A stretch of 64,000 nt of DNA from Macropodus opercularis (taxonomy: Eukaryota; Chordata; Actinopteri; Anabantiformes; Osphronemidae). The first letter of the stretch is position 1, and every line of letters begins with the position of its first letter. Below are positions 14,400-25,900 of the stretch, piece after piece. A program made the translations under genes and the position numbers. A model generated the notes under the pieces. That model did not search any database. It saw only the letters and a program-made list of their open reading frames with translations, and was not told the origin of the DNA. The stretch spans positions 8,723,501 to 8,787,500 of the forward strand of contig CM061096.1 of assembly GCA_030770545.1 (NCBI GenBank), given 5' to 3'.

Positions 14400-14566
14400 A
14401 GGAAGCCTGTGATTGGTCGGAGCTAGCTCCGCCTCCCGCCGCGTCACCGCCGTTCATACCGGGCAGAAGCGCAGCGGCTCGTCAGACCGAACAAAGGCGG
14501 GTTGTTGTTGGTGCTGCTCCGTCTCTTGGAACCGAACCCGGGTCAGGCTTTATTAGTGACCTCACC
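14400..14566 (+). promoter_or_regulatory. CpG-rich promoter and 5' UTR of the COQ10 gene
   Basis: The sequence switches from AT-rich to CpG-rich here. It carries an inverted CCAAT box (ATTGG, 14412-14416), a GC-box-like CCGCCTCCCGCC and a CRE-like GCGTCACC, with no TATA box. This is what one expects of a housekeeping nuclear gene for a mitochondrial protein. The first coding ATG follows at 14567. Confidence 0.65.
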
Positions 14567-16627
14567 ATGAGGAACAAAACGAGTCCGCTCATCTTCCGGG
14601 CGCTGGTGGAGGTGTCCGAAGCCTGCTCCGCTAAGGCTGCGCGAGGCTCCGCAAAACGGGCAAATTACAGGTGAGCGGTCGAGTGAACGATACTTTTCAC
14701 AGAGCAACAGGTGAGCGGGAGCTCAATTAGGCGCATGTGCTCATATTACGTTCAATCAAAAGCGATTAAGTAAAAAGGCCGCATTTAGTATACAGTGTTT
14801 GGGAAACGTGTGTGAAGAAATTAACTGTTGTGTGCACAGGTAGCAGTCGATGGACTGTAGTTTGTCAGTTTGATAAGTTTCAGGTAATATTTCTTAGTGA
14901 GAAAAAGGCTAATGACGTCATCAGAAGTGGATGTATATGAATTGATGGACATAAATGTAATACATTATCCATCCACATATACTTGTGGAGTGGATTTGGC
15001 TGTGTGTGTGTGCCTGCGTGTGCCTGCGTGCGCGTGCGTATGCGTGCGTGTGCGCGCATATATAATGTTTTCTCCATATTTCTCCATCACAGACACTCTG
15101 GCACCTGTGGCGTCCTGGCCGCCAGGAGGGCCAGCCTGCCCCTGAGCCTCAGCACCGCCATCAGCACACCCAGCCGCAGCTTTATCAGCCTGGCTGCTCC
15201 CGTCAGCACCCGCAGGATGGAGTATACCGAGTGCCAGACATTGGCGTGAGTGCCCTGATATTATATCCAGCAACCACTGGAATGTGACACTGAAAACTTT
15301 TCATTTTTCATTTCTGCACACCGAAAAGCAATGAAATGGTCACCTGACCCATGTAATAACTGTATGTTCAGGTATTCTCCAGAACAGATGTACAATGTAG
15401 TGGCCAGTGTGGACCAGTACCAGCACTTTGTTCCCTGGTGCAAGAAGTCTCGGGTCATGAAGGGAGGTAATGGCCACATTCGGGCTGAGCTTGAAATAGG
15501 TTTTCCCCCAATCGTGGAGCGTTACACCTCAGAGGTCACTCTGGTCCCAAACCACCAAGTCAGAGTAAGTCATGATAGTTTCAATAAATCAGTAACTGAT
15601 TATTAGTCACCTATTTTGTATACTTTTGTAAAACCCTTATGTGTCACATTTGGAGTGGGCAGTTAATTCTAGTCCAAAGTCTCACAACTATAACACAAAG
15701 TCCTGTCACGGTTTTTGTGCCATTTTGGCACGTGGATCAATGTTTACTCTTTCATCACTGTGCAAATTCTTACAGAGGGACACATTTTGTCAAACAGCCA
15801 ACAGACCCACTAATATCCACATTGGAATGCATTTCCTATGAAGGTTAAAGAAACACGATTAAAAGGACGCCCACTTGTTCCAACAGGCTGTGTGTACTGA
15901 TGGATCCCTCTTCAGCCATCTTGAAACAATATGGAGGTTTACCCCTGGATCCAAAGACATGCCAGACACTTGCAAAGTTGATTTCTATGTAAGTGCATAT
16001 AAAAATGTGTTGCGACTGGAGCATTAATCGTCAGAATTATGGTGTAAGAGTCTGTTAATAGGAAGCAACCAGTGCATTGCTTGCTCATGGGCTTGGACAG
16101 ATCAAATTGCAGGCGTAAGGAGAGTCTGATTCCAAGTATTCATTCCTGTACTGTTGTGAATGGATTAAAGACTGAAAGGAAGCGTGTGGTAAAATCTTAT
16201 TATGCTTTAAGTTTAGTCAGGAGTAGCCAACAGGTGCCCCAGAGGCTTGAAATAACTCGAGCCACAGTGTTAATGAGTTTGACCTTAATGTTGACTCCAT
16301 TTACCACCAGGTCAAACAGGAAGTGGTTTGACTTCAGCAGATTTACTTAAATAAGGGATGCAAGCTTTTATTTTGAACAGTTAAAGGAAGTAAGGTGTAA
16401 TATGTTTTGCAACTCTTATCAAAAGTAATTTAAAGTACTAAACCACTTTTGGCTCACCTGACCCTCCTCTGTAGGTGTCATTTGAGTTCAGGTCCCTTCT
16501 GCACTCTCAGCTGGCCAGCGTCTTCTTCGATGAGGTGGTCAAGCAGATGGTCAGCGCCTTTGAGTCACGGGCGGCGGCGCTTTACAGGAAGCAGCAGGTG
16601 GCGCCGTTGAGGAGGCGGTCGACATGA
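14567..16627 (+). CDS. coq10: coenzyme Q-binding protein COQ10 homolog, mitochondrial
   Basis: COQ10 proteins are START-like lipid-binding proteins of the mitochondrial inner membrane that bind coenzyme Q and are needed for its use in respiration. Exons: 14567-14670, 15093-15245, 15372-15564, 15887-15988, 16475-16627; phases agree and give 234 aa. The first 85 residues are rich in Arg, Ser and Ala with almost no acidic residues, as expected of a mitochondrial targeting region. The START-like domain runs from YSPEQMYNVV (86) to about 215 and includes HFVPWCKKS, LEIGFPP, ERYTS, CTDG, ETIWRF and FEFRSLLHSQLA. The C terminus (LRRRST) differs from the longer tail of human COQ10A and COQ10B. Several core positions differ from both human paralogues, so I leave the a/b suffix open. 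The intron 4 acceptor and the stop at 16625 are clear. Confidence 0.92.
15001..15064. repeat. imperfect (TG/CG)n alternating purine-pyrimidine tract
   Basis: A run of TG, CG and a few CC/TA steps over about 64 bases ends in an ATATA stretch. It lies in intron 1 of the COQ10 gene and finishes about 30 bases before the exon 2 acceptor. Such tracts can form Z-DNA and vary in length. Confidence 0.9.
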
Positions 16628-16937
16628 GACGACCCATGACTTCATCCACTTGAACAAAGCCCTGCCAGCCTGACCTGCACTGGATCTTCTTTTTGCACTC
16701 ACTCAAACCTTACTCACATGAAAAGTAGCTAAAAGTATTTATTTTTAAAGCACTAATTAATTTATTTCCTTTTTTTTGTACGTAATATATTTATTTTCAA
16801 GCATATCTATTGTATCAAATGTTCTCTTTATGTAATGAATGCATAATGGCTTCTACATTAAACAGTTAATGGTCAGTGGAATTAAAAATGACTATTTTGG
16901 TAAACATGCGTCTGTTTTGCCTGTTTAATCTTTAATC

Positions 16938-16943
16938 AATAAA
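16938..16943 (+). other. candidate poly(A) signal of the COQ10 gene
   Basis: AATAAA lies 311 bases after the stop codon, the first canonical hexamer downstream. A weaker ATTAAA lies near 16857. The 3' UTR between them and the stop is AT-rich and non-coding. Confidence 0.55.
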
Positions 16944-17240
16944 CCCCATCATGACACAAAGAGTACAAATGTATCAATTACTGATCAGCTGCTTCACCAA
17001 CAATCAGAGGGAGAATCAGCAGGTGAGTAAAAGCCCGTCTGGACTGGTTGAGTGCTGTCATTTAAACCTTGATTGTAAGGTCAAGCAGCATTTTTCCACT
17101 ATGTTGTCTGATTAACCTTTTAACTTGAAGCTCAAATGTTCTGGTCAAGCAGATTCCAGATGTTAATGTGTAACCATGTGACAGGAATCCCTCTGTGACA
17201 CCTCCTACTGCCCCGATTCATTTTGCAAAAGGGCCTGGAC

Positions 17241-17250
17241 TTTTAAATAG
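17241..17250 (+). promoter_or_regulatory. TATA-like box of the C1q-domain gene
   Basis: TTTTAAATAG stands about 140 bases before the ATG at 17388. A start site near 17270-17280 would give a 5' UTR of roughly 110 bases. Inferred from position and composition only. Confidence 0.45.
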
Positions 17251-17387
17251 GTTTTTTCAGAAACTTGTTGACTAGAGGGGGAGTCAGATATCCTGATAGC
17301 AACCATTCCTGGTGTTTCCTGCCTTGCGAAATATCAAATGAAGGAAGAAGGAATGCAGAGAAAGACTGCACACAGACCAGCACGAGC

Positions 17388-18243
17388 ATGGGGAAGGCTG
17401 TGGTCCTGCTCCTTGCAGTGAGCTTCATTCTAGGTGAAGCCCAAGCTAATGAAAATAATGACAAAAGCCATCAGAGCTCGGGAGCAACCAGCTGCTGTGA
17501 AATCTGCTCTTTCGCCTCCATATCTCAAAATCTGGGATCCATCGGAGAGAAAATCACAAACTTAGCAGAGAAAGTAACATCTCTGGAGGCTAAGTTGCTA
17601 AACACAGAAAAGGAAGTCCTGGACCTGCGGAGCCTAACTGGGGGTAAAACTATCCAGGTGTTTTGATCTCATATTGTTATAGGAAACAATTCCTTGGTGT
17701 ATAAATTGTTTTCTCTCGTTTGTGGTCATTTCAATTTGTCTCAGGAAAGCCTCAGGTGGCCTTTTCCGCAGCTCTCAAGGAATCTGGCCATGGAGACATT
17801 GGACCTTTCACCACTGCTACACCTCTGCAGTACAAGAGGGTCTTCTCCAACGTTGGCAGTAGCTACAATCCTTCAACAGGTAGCGTTTACAACAGAGAGA
17901 AGCAAATGAGGGAGAAAATGACACGTGCATTTAAACTGTGCTCTTTATCACCACAGGCGTTTTTACGGCTATGGTTAAGGGAATGTACTTCTTTCGATTC
18001 TCAATGTTCAACAACCTTAATCCTGTTCCAAACTCGGTTGTGAGCCTCGTGAAGAATGGTCAGCGGCTGGTATCTGTGTGGGACGTTTCAGGGACCGACA
18101 GCAACGACATGGGCAGCAACGCTGTGGTCATCGCCCTCGATGTGGGCGACAGCGTGTATGTGGAGCTACATGCAAACCGGGTGGTCTATGACGACGGCAT
18201 GAACTACAACACCTTCAGTGGTTTTCTGCTCTTTGCTATGTGA
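17388..18243 (+). CDS. secreted C1q-domain protein without collagen stalk (complement C1q-like)
   Basis: Exons 17388-17643, 17745-17879 and 17957-18243, phase-consistent, 225 aa. Residues 1-20 form a signal peptide (basic start, LLLAVSFIL core, cleavage after EAQA). A Cys-containing segment (SCCEIC) follows, then leucine heptads at about 50-82 that should form a trimeric coiled coil, then a C1q/TNF-like globular domain from about 88 to the end (VAFSAAL, YNPSTGVF, YFFRFSMF, GDSVYVEL, FSGFLLF). There are no Gly-X-Y repeats, so it is not a classical C1q A/B/C chain or adiponectin. Fish have many such secreted globular-head C1q proteins, with reported roles in pattern recognition or cerebellin-like binding; the ligand cannot be read from sequence. 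17388 is the first in-frame ATG and starts the signal peptide. An exact orthologue is not recognised. Confidence 0.88.
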
Positions 18244-18379
18244 TTTCATACATACGGTGCCTGAATGTTGCCTAATACCACTGAAATGTAACAGCACCTG
18301 CTTATTATTTGCCAATTATATTTTACAAAGTTCACTATAAATCAGACAGTAACTTCAGTCGTGTTTGTTTTTAGCTCAA

Positions 18380-18385
18380 TTTATT
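18380..18385 (-). other. candidate poly(A) signal of the myosin light chain kinase gene
   Basis: TTTATT on the plus strand reads AATAAA on the minus strand, 375 bases beyond the kinase stop codon. The only nearby plus-strand hexamer for the convergent C1q gene is AATAAA at 18511-18516, so the two 3' UTRs may overlap. Confidence 0.45.
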
Positions 18386-18759
18386 GACAGGTTTAAGAAG
18401 GAATCTTAAAATTGCTTATTTCAAGAAAGTCAAAACTAATCGTGATAACAATAATACATGTGTGATGCTCCCAGCCACAGTACATGATGCACCGGAATGA
18501 CCCAATGTGTAATAAAGCAAAGACGAACAGTACAAATGAACTAAACAAAGTACAGGGTATTCTTATAAATACATTATGTGTAGCATGCATACATTGATAT
18601 AAACCAGAGTCCTGGTCCCTGAGGGCCAGAGTCTGGCTCCTTTTCCTACTATCCTGCCCTACCTGCGGCCCGTTGTGTGGATCAGGTGTGCTCAGCCAGT
18701 CAGACGCTGGGCAGTGGCCCCCGAGCCCCAGCACCGGAGACTCCTCCATTATAAGCGGT

Positions 18760-21700
18760 TTACTCTTTAACAGTGAGTTTGGCAGAGCAGAACGTTTCCC
18801 CGTGGTCATTAGTGGCTCTACAGGTGTAAACACCAGTGTCCTCGGGGTGGACTTTGTTGAGGAGGAGCGTACAGCGGCCGTCTTCGTCGTACTCTATCTG
18901 CACCGTGGTCGACTCCATGACAGGTTCCTCACCACACAGCCACACCACCTCTGGGTCAGGGTATCCTGCCAAGAAAGGCACGAGTGATGACCTACTGCAG
19001 CTCATGATAATCCACCCCATAGTGTGCAGTGTGTGAGCCTTCACGTGAATGTGGCCGTTCTCTTCACCTGTGAGGTGACATGAGAGACGGGCACTGGATC
19101 CCTGAGCTACCGTCTGGTTCTGAAGGCCCTGGGTGAACTGTGGTGGGCCCTGCATCTTGAGCTCCAGAGAATGCAGGGCCTCCTCTGCCTCTGGGCTCAG
19201 GGGTGAGGCTGCGACACGGAGGGGGAGGAAGTCTTTGTAAAAGGGGGAGACCCACAACTGCATACACTGCAAAACCTGGAGGACCAGGAAACTGGTGCAC
19301 CTCCACGTATACATCACATAGAATGAATCGTTCAAATGTTATAGCAAATAGAAACTAAACATCTTACCTTCTTTAAAAGTGGTAGGAGACACCGTACTGT
19401 CACTTTTAGAAAGTAAAGCCATTCTCTTCAGGGCTAGCATGGCCTTCCCCGCTTTCTGTGATGTAATATTCATTGTTTTTTATTTTTATTTTGTGGCAGT
19501 AAGTAAAAATAGTCAAATGGTGAGATGTGTTACCTTCCACTTCTGCCTGGCTAGAAACCTTTTCATCTTCTCCTTGGACAGACACTTGGTAGCTGCGAGC
19601 TCTTTAGAGTCAAATGCTGCCATCCAGGGGTGGGCAAGCGCCTTTTCACAGGACATCCTCCGTCTGGGAAGCACATACAGGGTTAAAGTCGAGCTGGCAC
19701 CTGACGGCTGTGCATTAGCTGTGGGTGTATGAAATCACCGAGGGTCCTTGTTGAGCAGGGAGCTGATGAAATGTTTGGCCTCGTCTGTTATCTCGTCAAA
19801 GCTCTCATCATCGAACTCCCACTGAGCAGCTGTGACCAAGGCCAGAGTCTCTGCATCGCTGTTCCCCTGGAACGGAGACTCCCCACTCAATCTGAGCACC
19901 GGAGGAAGAAGATTCAGTAGGTTTCTCCATCGTGACTAATATCACAACAGGGAGATTAAGTAAAGTGGAGCCGCCACAATAAACCTGCAATGTCCAACTT
20001 TTGGCCACTTGAGGGAAGCAAAACAACTCTGGGATAAACTAGCAAAGCCCGAGCAATGGAAGCGCTTGTATTGTGGGTAAAAACAAGCTTTACACCATTA
20101 CACTGGGCGTCCAAACACTATAGTAGTGACTCACAGGATGTAGCAGATGACACCAATGCTCCACATGTCAGTGGCAAAGCTCACAGGCTCATAGTTGATC
20201 ACTTCAGGAGCCACGAACTCCGGAGTCCCATGCATCACCTTCAGGGGTGTGTTGCCATCTGTTGAACACAAGTCGCATGATTTGAATTTTGAAACCAGGA
20301 GGACAGTAAATATTACGAGGGTTTCATTTTACACACCGAGCCTGCTGGCTAACCCGAAGTCTATGATCTTTATGGAGGTGCCTGTGTTGTCAACACACAC
20401 AATGTTTTCAGGTTTGAGGTCCAGATGGATAATGTTTTGCTGATGCATGAAGGCCATCCCTTCCAGGATCTGCTGCACATAGCGCACACTGGCAGCCTCT
20501 GTGTGCTCGAAGCTGTCGTCCACAATGCGCTCAAAGAGCTCCCCGCCTGCGATACTGCAGCAACCCACAACAAAACGCATGTCAGGCTCTGCACGCACCC
20601 AGAAGCCGCAGTTGTTATAGGATAGAAACCAAGATACTCACAACTCCATAACCATGACCATCTCAGGCTTGTGGTCGTAGGCAGCCAGGCACTGGACCAG
20701 TTTTGGGTGGTGGAGATAGTTCATCAGCTCGATCTCTTTCCGGGCAGCCTCCCTCTCCTTGGTGCGTCGACCTTTGTAGAACTTCCCAGCGCACACGCGT
20801 CCTGTCACTTTGTGTGTCAGCTTGAACACGAGGCCAAACTTTCCCCTAATAAACAAACGGGTCTTGTCGTTTCTCATTAAACCCAGAATGTGACATCTCA
20901 GCTAAAATCTGGGAATCTACCATGTCATCGTGTCTCAGTGTTACCAAGCATCAGTGAGCATCTGTTGTTTCGTAGCGCTATCGTGTCTCTACATGCATGT
21001 TTATTAATCCTCCACCTCCTCATATGTCAAACCATCTTCTCGCAAACCCAATTCCAGTGAAGCTTTCTGCTTTTCCAAACAAATGCTTTTTTGATACTGG
21101 TTGCAAGAAAAAAATATTTGGTTTGGCATGACAGATACTCACATTCCCAACTTCTCTTGCAAATTGTAGTGATCTGTGACTTTGTGGGTGGAGTCAATGT
21201 TGACACAGGTATACGGCTGAGGAGCCTCCTCTTCTGGCGCTTTCTCTGCATCTATGAACACATACACACAGTTGCTGTAATATTAGCCTCAATGTGTCTG
21301 CCTACATTCTGTCCACACCTCATGTCAGCTAACCTTTCTGCTCCATCTTAACCACGGGCGACACTGGTCCTGGCTCGCTTACTCCCACCGCGTTATAGGC
21401 CCTCACTCTGAAACCGTACTCCCTATGAGGCTGCAGCCCAGAGCTCACTCTGTATGACGTGCTCTTACACTGGGCCGTGAGCTCGATCCAATCCCCACAA
21501 TCAGTCGGTCCTCGCTGCTTTACCTCGACCACGTAACCTAGGACGACACTGCCGCCGTCGTAGCAGGGGCCCGACCACGACAGCACCAGGCTGGAGGCAG
21601 AGATGCAGGAGATCACAGGGCTGGAGGCAGGAGGCTGTGGTCTGTCTGGTGGGTAGATGGTGAGTAAAGTGCTGAAGGGACTGCTTCACATTGTCCTGAC

Positions 21701-24700
21701 GCTGCACGATGTGCGTTGTCTTACCTAAGACTGAAAGCGTGAACGTGTGCTGCGCTGAACTCCGGCGGTCTCTCACCACAGCCGTGTAGGAACCCGAGTG
21801 CTTGGGTTTACTTTCTGCTATCACCAGCGTACTGCTCCCATTAGTGTTCTCTGTCCACAGCTCTGGACCATCCACTATCTGCCCATAAGTACGTGGATAA
21901 GAAAGAGGAAGATGTAGAGATACTGTAAACGTGGAGACAAGGTTCAGGACAAACTACCTGCTCTTTGTTTCTGATCCAACAAGACACTACAGGAGGGCTG
22001 GCAGTGAAAAAGCAGGTCAGTCTGGCAGCCTCCCCCACCTTCACCTCAAGGTGCTGTGGAACCTTTTCAAAATGCAACGTGGGACCTGCAGAGACAAAAC
22101 AACACGAGTGCTGTGACTGGAGCTCATCCTGTCCGTCGTCGTTTCTGGATGAATTCCTAAACGAAAGCCTAGAGCGCGACACTGGAAGGAAACTATCCAG
22201 CGTGGAGCACGAGATAAAGACGTGAGGACCTGGGTCTGTGGTTGGTGCATTACTGTAAGGCTGGGAGTGTTTCGTCTTCCTGATGCTTTTGTTTTATTTT
22301 AGAACCCAACCAAAACACAAAACACAGGTGACCAGCACAACCCGTCCTTGTGCAAAGAAGCGTATTAAAGTATTTCAAACGAGGTCCTTTTCAAAACAGG
22401 CCACGCAGATAACCTTAAAGCAACGTTAACGTTTAGAAAAGAATATTAAATATCTATATGAGCTGAAGCTAATTTCTCTCACAGTCATTATTCAAATATT
22501 ATCTCTTCATTTGACTGGAGGCAACCTGATAAAACTTTACCTGCCTCACAGAGTCAATTATTTTCTCTTCCTAACTAGTCACCACTCAAACCTGAAAAAC
22601 ATGAGCTCGCTGCAGACACTATTATGTGAGCCTTTCATGTCGTATTGAAGCCCACACCCTGAGGCAAAGGTCCCCAGTATATGGCACCACAATGGCTTAG
22701 AGTCCAACCACATAAGAGCAAGAACAAAGCGGCAAAAAGAAGGTGTAGATCCAGGGCAAACCACAACAGCTGACACACACACACACCAGAGTCAAACTGA
22801 GATGTGACATTTACATGGACAACAGCAACAGCAGCAGACAAATGGCAGGATGTAAAAAAGGTAAATGAGGAGACGGGTGAAGGTTTGTGATGCTTCTCAC
22901 CTGTGTCTGAGTTGGCTCTCTTCTTTGGGATGACTTCTGCACACACACACGAGAGGCAGGGAGGTTTTAGTACATGAGCGCAGAGGTGTGGCTCTGTTCA
23001 GACTGCGGCTATCGGTTTACAGACTCACTAAGTTACACTGTCCTGCTCACTGGTCGCTTCCCTACATGGAGTTCACTTGGAGTTTCAGTGGGTGTATGTG
23101 AAAGCAGCATTGTTGTGGAAGTCATGCATGTCGATATTAGCATACGCGACGCCTGACAGCCAATCACACGAGCGCTGGAAATGATGCGCTTCCTTTTTAT
23201 TTCTAAACATCACAGGAATGTCCGGAAGAAGTTAAAACAATGGCACGGCCGCTGAAATGTGTTTCTGCTGCATTAAACTATGTAAGGAACAGTGTTGCTG
23301 TGACGTGAACGGACCTGCGTGCTTACCTCTCGGGGATGTTACTGAGCTCTGCTTGTCAGCGCCTCTGGGGCAGCTGTGACTAGAACCTGTAATCTGCTCT
23401 GGCTCATTACTGGGACTCTGTGAACTTCCATTCTCCATGATGCTGTGACATGCAGAAGCAGTGACCGTGGAAACGTGATCCTGACGACCACAGATAGTCT
23501 CATAGTCTGCATTGGTTGCCAATAAGAGGAAAAGAAGAAATGACATCAGAAATGAAACCGACTGGTCCCTACTTGTTGATGTTCTGCTGCTAGTCTGTGT
23601 TTTACATTCACGAGTTTTATAATTAGCAGAAAATCGCTCACCTCTGACGTACACAGCCGCACAGCAGGACGTCTTCCCCGCGCTGTTCTCTGCCAGGCAC
23701 GTGTAGGCACCAGCATCTTCTGGCAGGCACTCGGCCACTACGAAACTCACGTTGCTGCCGTTGAAGGAAGGCTTCCCGAAACGAGCCGCTTCACCTGCCC
23801 GTAGGACCGAACAAACAAGACACAGGGCACTAGTAATATGCAAAACAATGAAGGAAGCATAAAGGAAGCGTCAGACATAAATAGTACAATAACACACAAG
23901 AGATGTGGTGCAGTCATGTCAACATGTCTTAAATTGTTTCCACATTTCTCTCAGTATGAGTTTCATCTTGCAACAATGTGTTGGTACAACCACAAACAAA
24001 GTGCATTAAGTGCGTGTATTGTTGTCACACCATTATTTACAGCCACTAATGACAACTTGAGCGTCGTCAACAAGACGCAGCGCATGCGGACTCTGCTCAC
24101 CATTGTGCAACCACACCACTTTGATCGGCTGACTTCCACGCAGAACGCCGCGCAGCGTGATGTTCTGTCCCTCATCCACGCAGCAGTCCTCCAGAGGCGT
24201 CACGAATGTGGGCGGCTCAAGGTGTTTGCGAGAGGAAAGGTTACGCTGCTCTGGATAAGGAGGAGAGTGGGGAAACGAGGCGAGGAGTCAGAGAGCTGGT
24301 GGTGAAAACACAAATTTAGCAATATTTAATATGTCTAAAGCCAATTTTTTGCTTCTCTTTGTCTTTGATGTGAGTTGTGATATGACCCTTATGTGTTTGT
24401 ACTTTGTTGCGTAAGTGCAACTGCACTCATCTACTGAAAGTTCACACTTCATGTGTCTTCTTAATCTTCCTTTACAGTGGCCACTTCCCAGAAAGCGACA
24501 CCGCTGAAATCAATCATCTAACTTAATATCAAACACAATTCACTTGTTTGTTTGTGTGTGTTTCTTTTATAAATTGTCTTCTGAACCACATCTTACAGTG
24601 TAGTGAGTTCAGCAGTTTACTCCCACTTGACTAAAACCTGGATCCTAGCCATGTGGGCGGGTTTCCTAGGAACTGCATTCCCCCAAAGTTTCCTAACTGA

Positions 24701-25465
24701 AAAACTCTACATTATGACCGTAGGAGGAATCATCAATCAGACTGGAAAGCTTTAACAAGTTCGGTGACATAAAGTGTACTAGCTGGGGTCTAACGCCGTC
24801 TTTAGCCCGATGCTGACTCGCTGAGCAGCTGGATGGCATAGACAGAGGTGGATTGTCACATCATGACTCTCCTTTGAACACAGAGTCTCATCGTAGGCTG
24901 TGCAACATGGAACTTGCCCAACACGTCGATATCTACAAACACATGTGGGTTTTTTTCAGTTCCTGAATTCAAATGTGTGAAAACCATGGTAGAAAGTTTT
25001 GTGCACCATACTGCACAGTTTAAACAGGCCCACGTTAAAAAGATATATAAAATATATATACACACTGTTAAATGAGTATATTTCAGACTGCGAGAAACCA
25101 GAATTCAAAAGCTTTAAGAGGCAGCTTCTCTCTTCTTCTCTTCTGAGAGCAGAGGAAGTTCAGTGGCTGACATTAGAGGCACATCCCCAACACAATAAAC
25201 AGCCACTGGACATGTTAACACTGGAACAAACACAACACAAGGTATCACGCTGAAAAGGACAAACTAATCCTCCATTCTTCCGTTTTTGCTGTGTACCAAA
25301 GCATCACCGCCGTCTCCTTCAGTCTTTACCCGTGTCAGTGAAGTGCTGTGGGGCCTTGGCGTCAGTGGGTCCCGGTCCATTCCCTGGTGCAGATGATGCC
25401 CGGTGCGGTTTGATGTACATCCTAAAGGTGGACACGTACCGCTGTGCGCTGCCATCACCGTTCAT
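18760..25465 (-). CDS. mylk5: smooth-muscle-type myosin light chain kinase paralogue (compact, mylk5-like)
   Basis: Ca2+/calmodulin-dependent kinase that should phosphorylate myosin regulatory light chain. Coding exons, 5' to 3' of the gene: 25465-25330, 24250-24101, 23794-23642, 23506-23327, 22936-22901, 22085-21958, 21878-21725, 21645-21334, 21251-21143, 20845-20642, 20554-20337, 20258-20135, 19891-19739, 19663-19534, 19455-19368, 19208-19068, 18965-18760. They sum to 873 codons plus stop. Order: Ig (about 60-145), Ser-rich linker, Ig (219-312), FN3 (313-416), kinase (about 445-705), calmodulin/autoinhibitory helix (LSKEKMKRFLARQKWKK, about 712-745), C-terminal telokin-like Ig. Kinase motifs are intact: LGMGKFG loop, Lys in AGKFYKG, HLDLKPEN, DFGLA, APE. 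It lacks the N-terminal Ig and actin-binding parts of long MYLK and the acidic tail. An acceptor lies 17 bases before the ATG, so an upstream exon exists; it is probably non-coding. The mylk5 name is a best guess. Confidence 0.88.
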
Positions 25466-25499
25466 GTCTATTTCAGAGCAGCCTGAACAGAACAACAAT

Positions 25500-25900
25500 A
25501 AATCTACACAGTCATTTCCCAGGCTGGTATCACGTTTCCTCCCCGGGCGCTGCTGCGTGGACCAGCGCGTCTCTTCCTCTCGCCTGTCACACTTCTCTGC
25601 GCGACATCGAGCCCTGCTGTCTCACCCTCCCCTCACCGACTAACTCCACCTACACCGCGAATCTTTCTGTTTCATTCTGGCCATTTGATGCAGGCCAGGC
25701 ATCCACACCGCCGCCGGTGTTTTCACAGCAAATACTCCAGACGCGCGATGCGCATGAACAAGGGCGGAGCGCGGCGGAGCGCGGCGGAGGTCTTATCTGC
25801 TCACCCAGCCCGAAGGTCGAGTTGCGCGCTGTTTGTTGAATGCGCCGCCGTTTATCGATCTCTCCCTTTGCCCCGTCACTTATCACAGCCGCGGCTGAAC
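25500..25900 (-). promoter_or_regulatory. GC-rich putative promoter and first exon of the myosin light chain kinase gene
   Basis: This stretch is rich in CpG and lies directly upstream of the kinase start exon. Minus-strand GTGAG donors near 25622 and 25635 could end a non-coding first exon that splices to 25482. It contains tandem GC-box-like units at 25764-25790. The exact start site is not visible. Confidence 0.5.
25764..25790. repeat. 10-bp GC-rich tandem repeat
   Basis: The unit GCGGAGCGCG is repeated 2.7 times. On the minus strand it gives a series of CCGCC cores resembling weak Sp1 sites, inside the putative kinase promoter. Confidence 0.85.

Noticed and set aside
17265..17387. 41-codon N-terminal extension of the C1q protein
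   Set aside because: It would start at TTG close to the expected transcription start; the signal peptide begins at the ATG at 17388.
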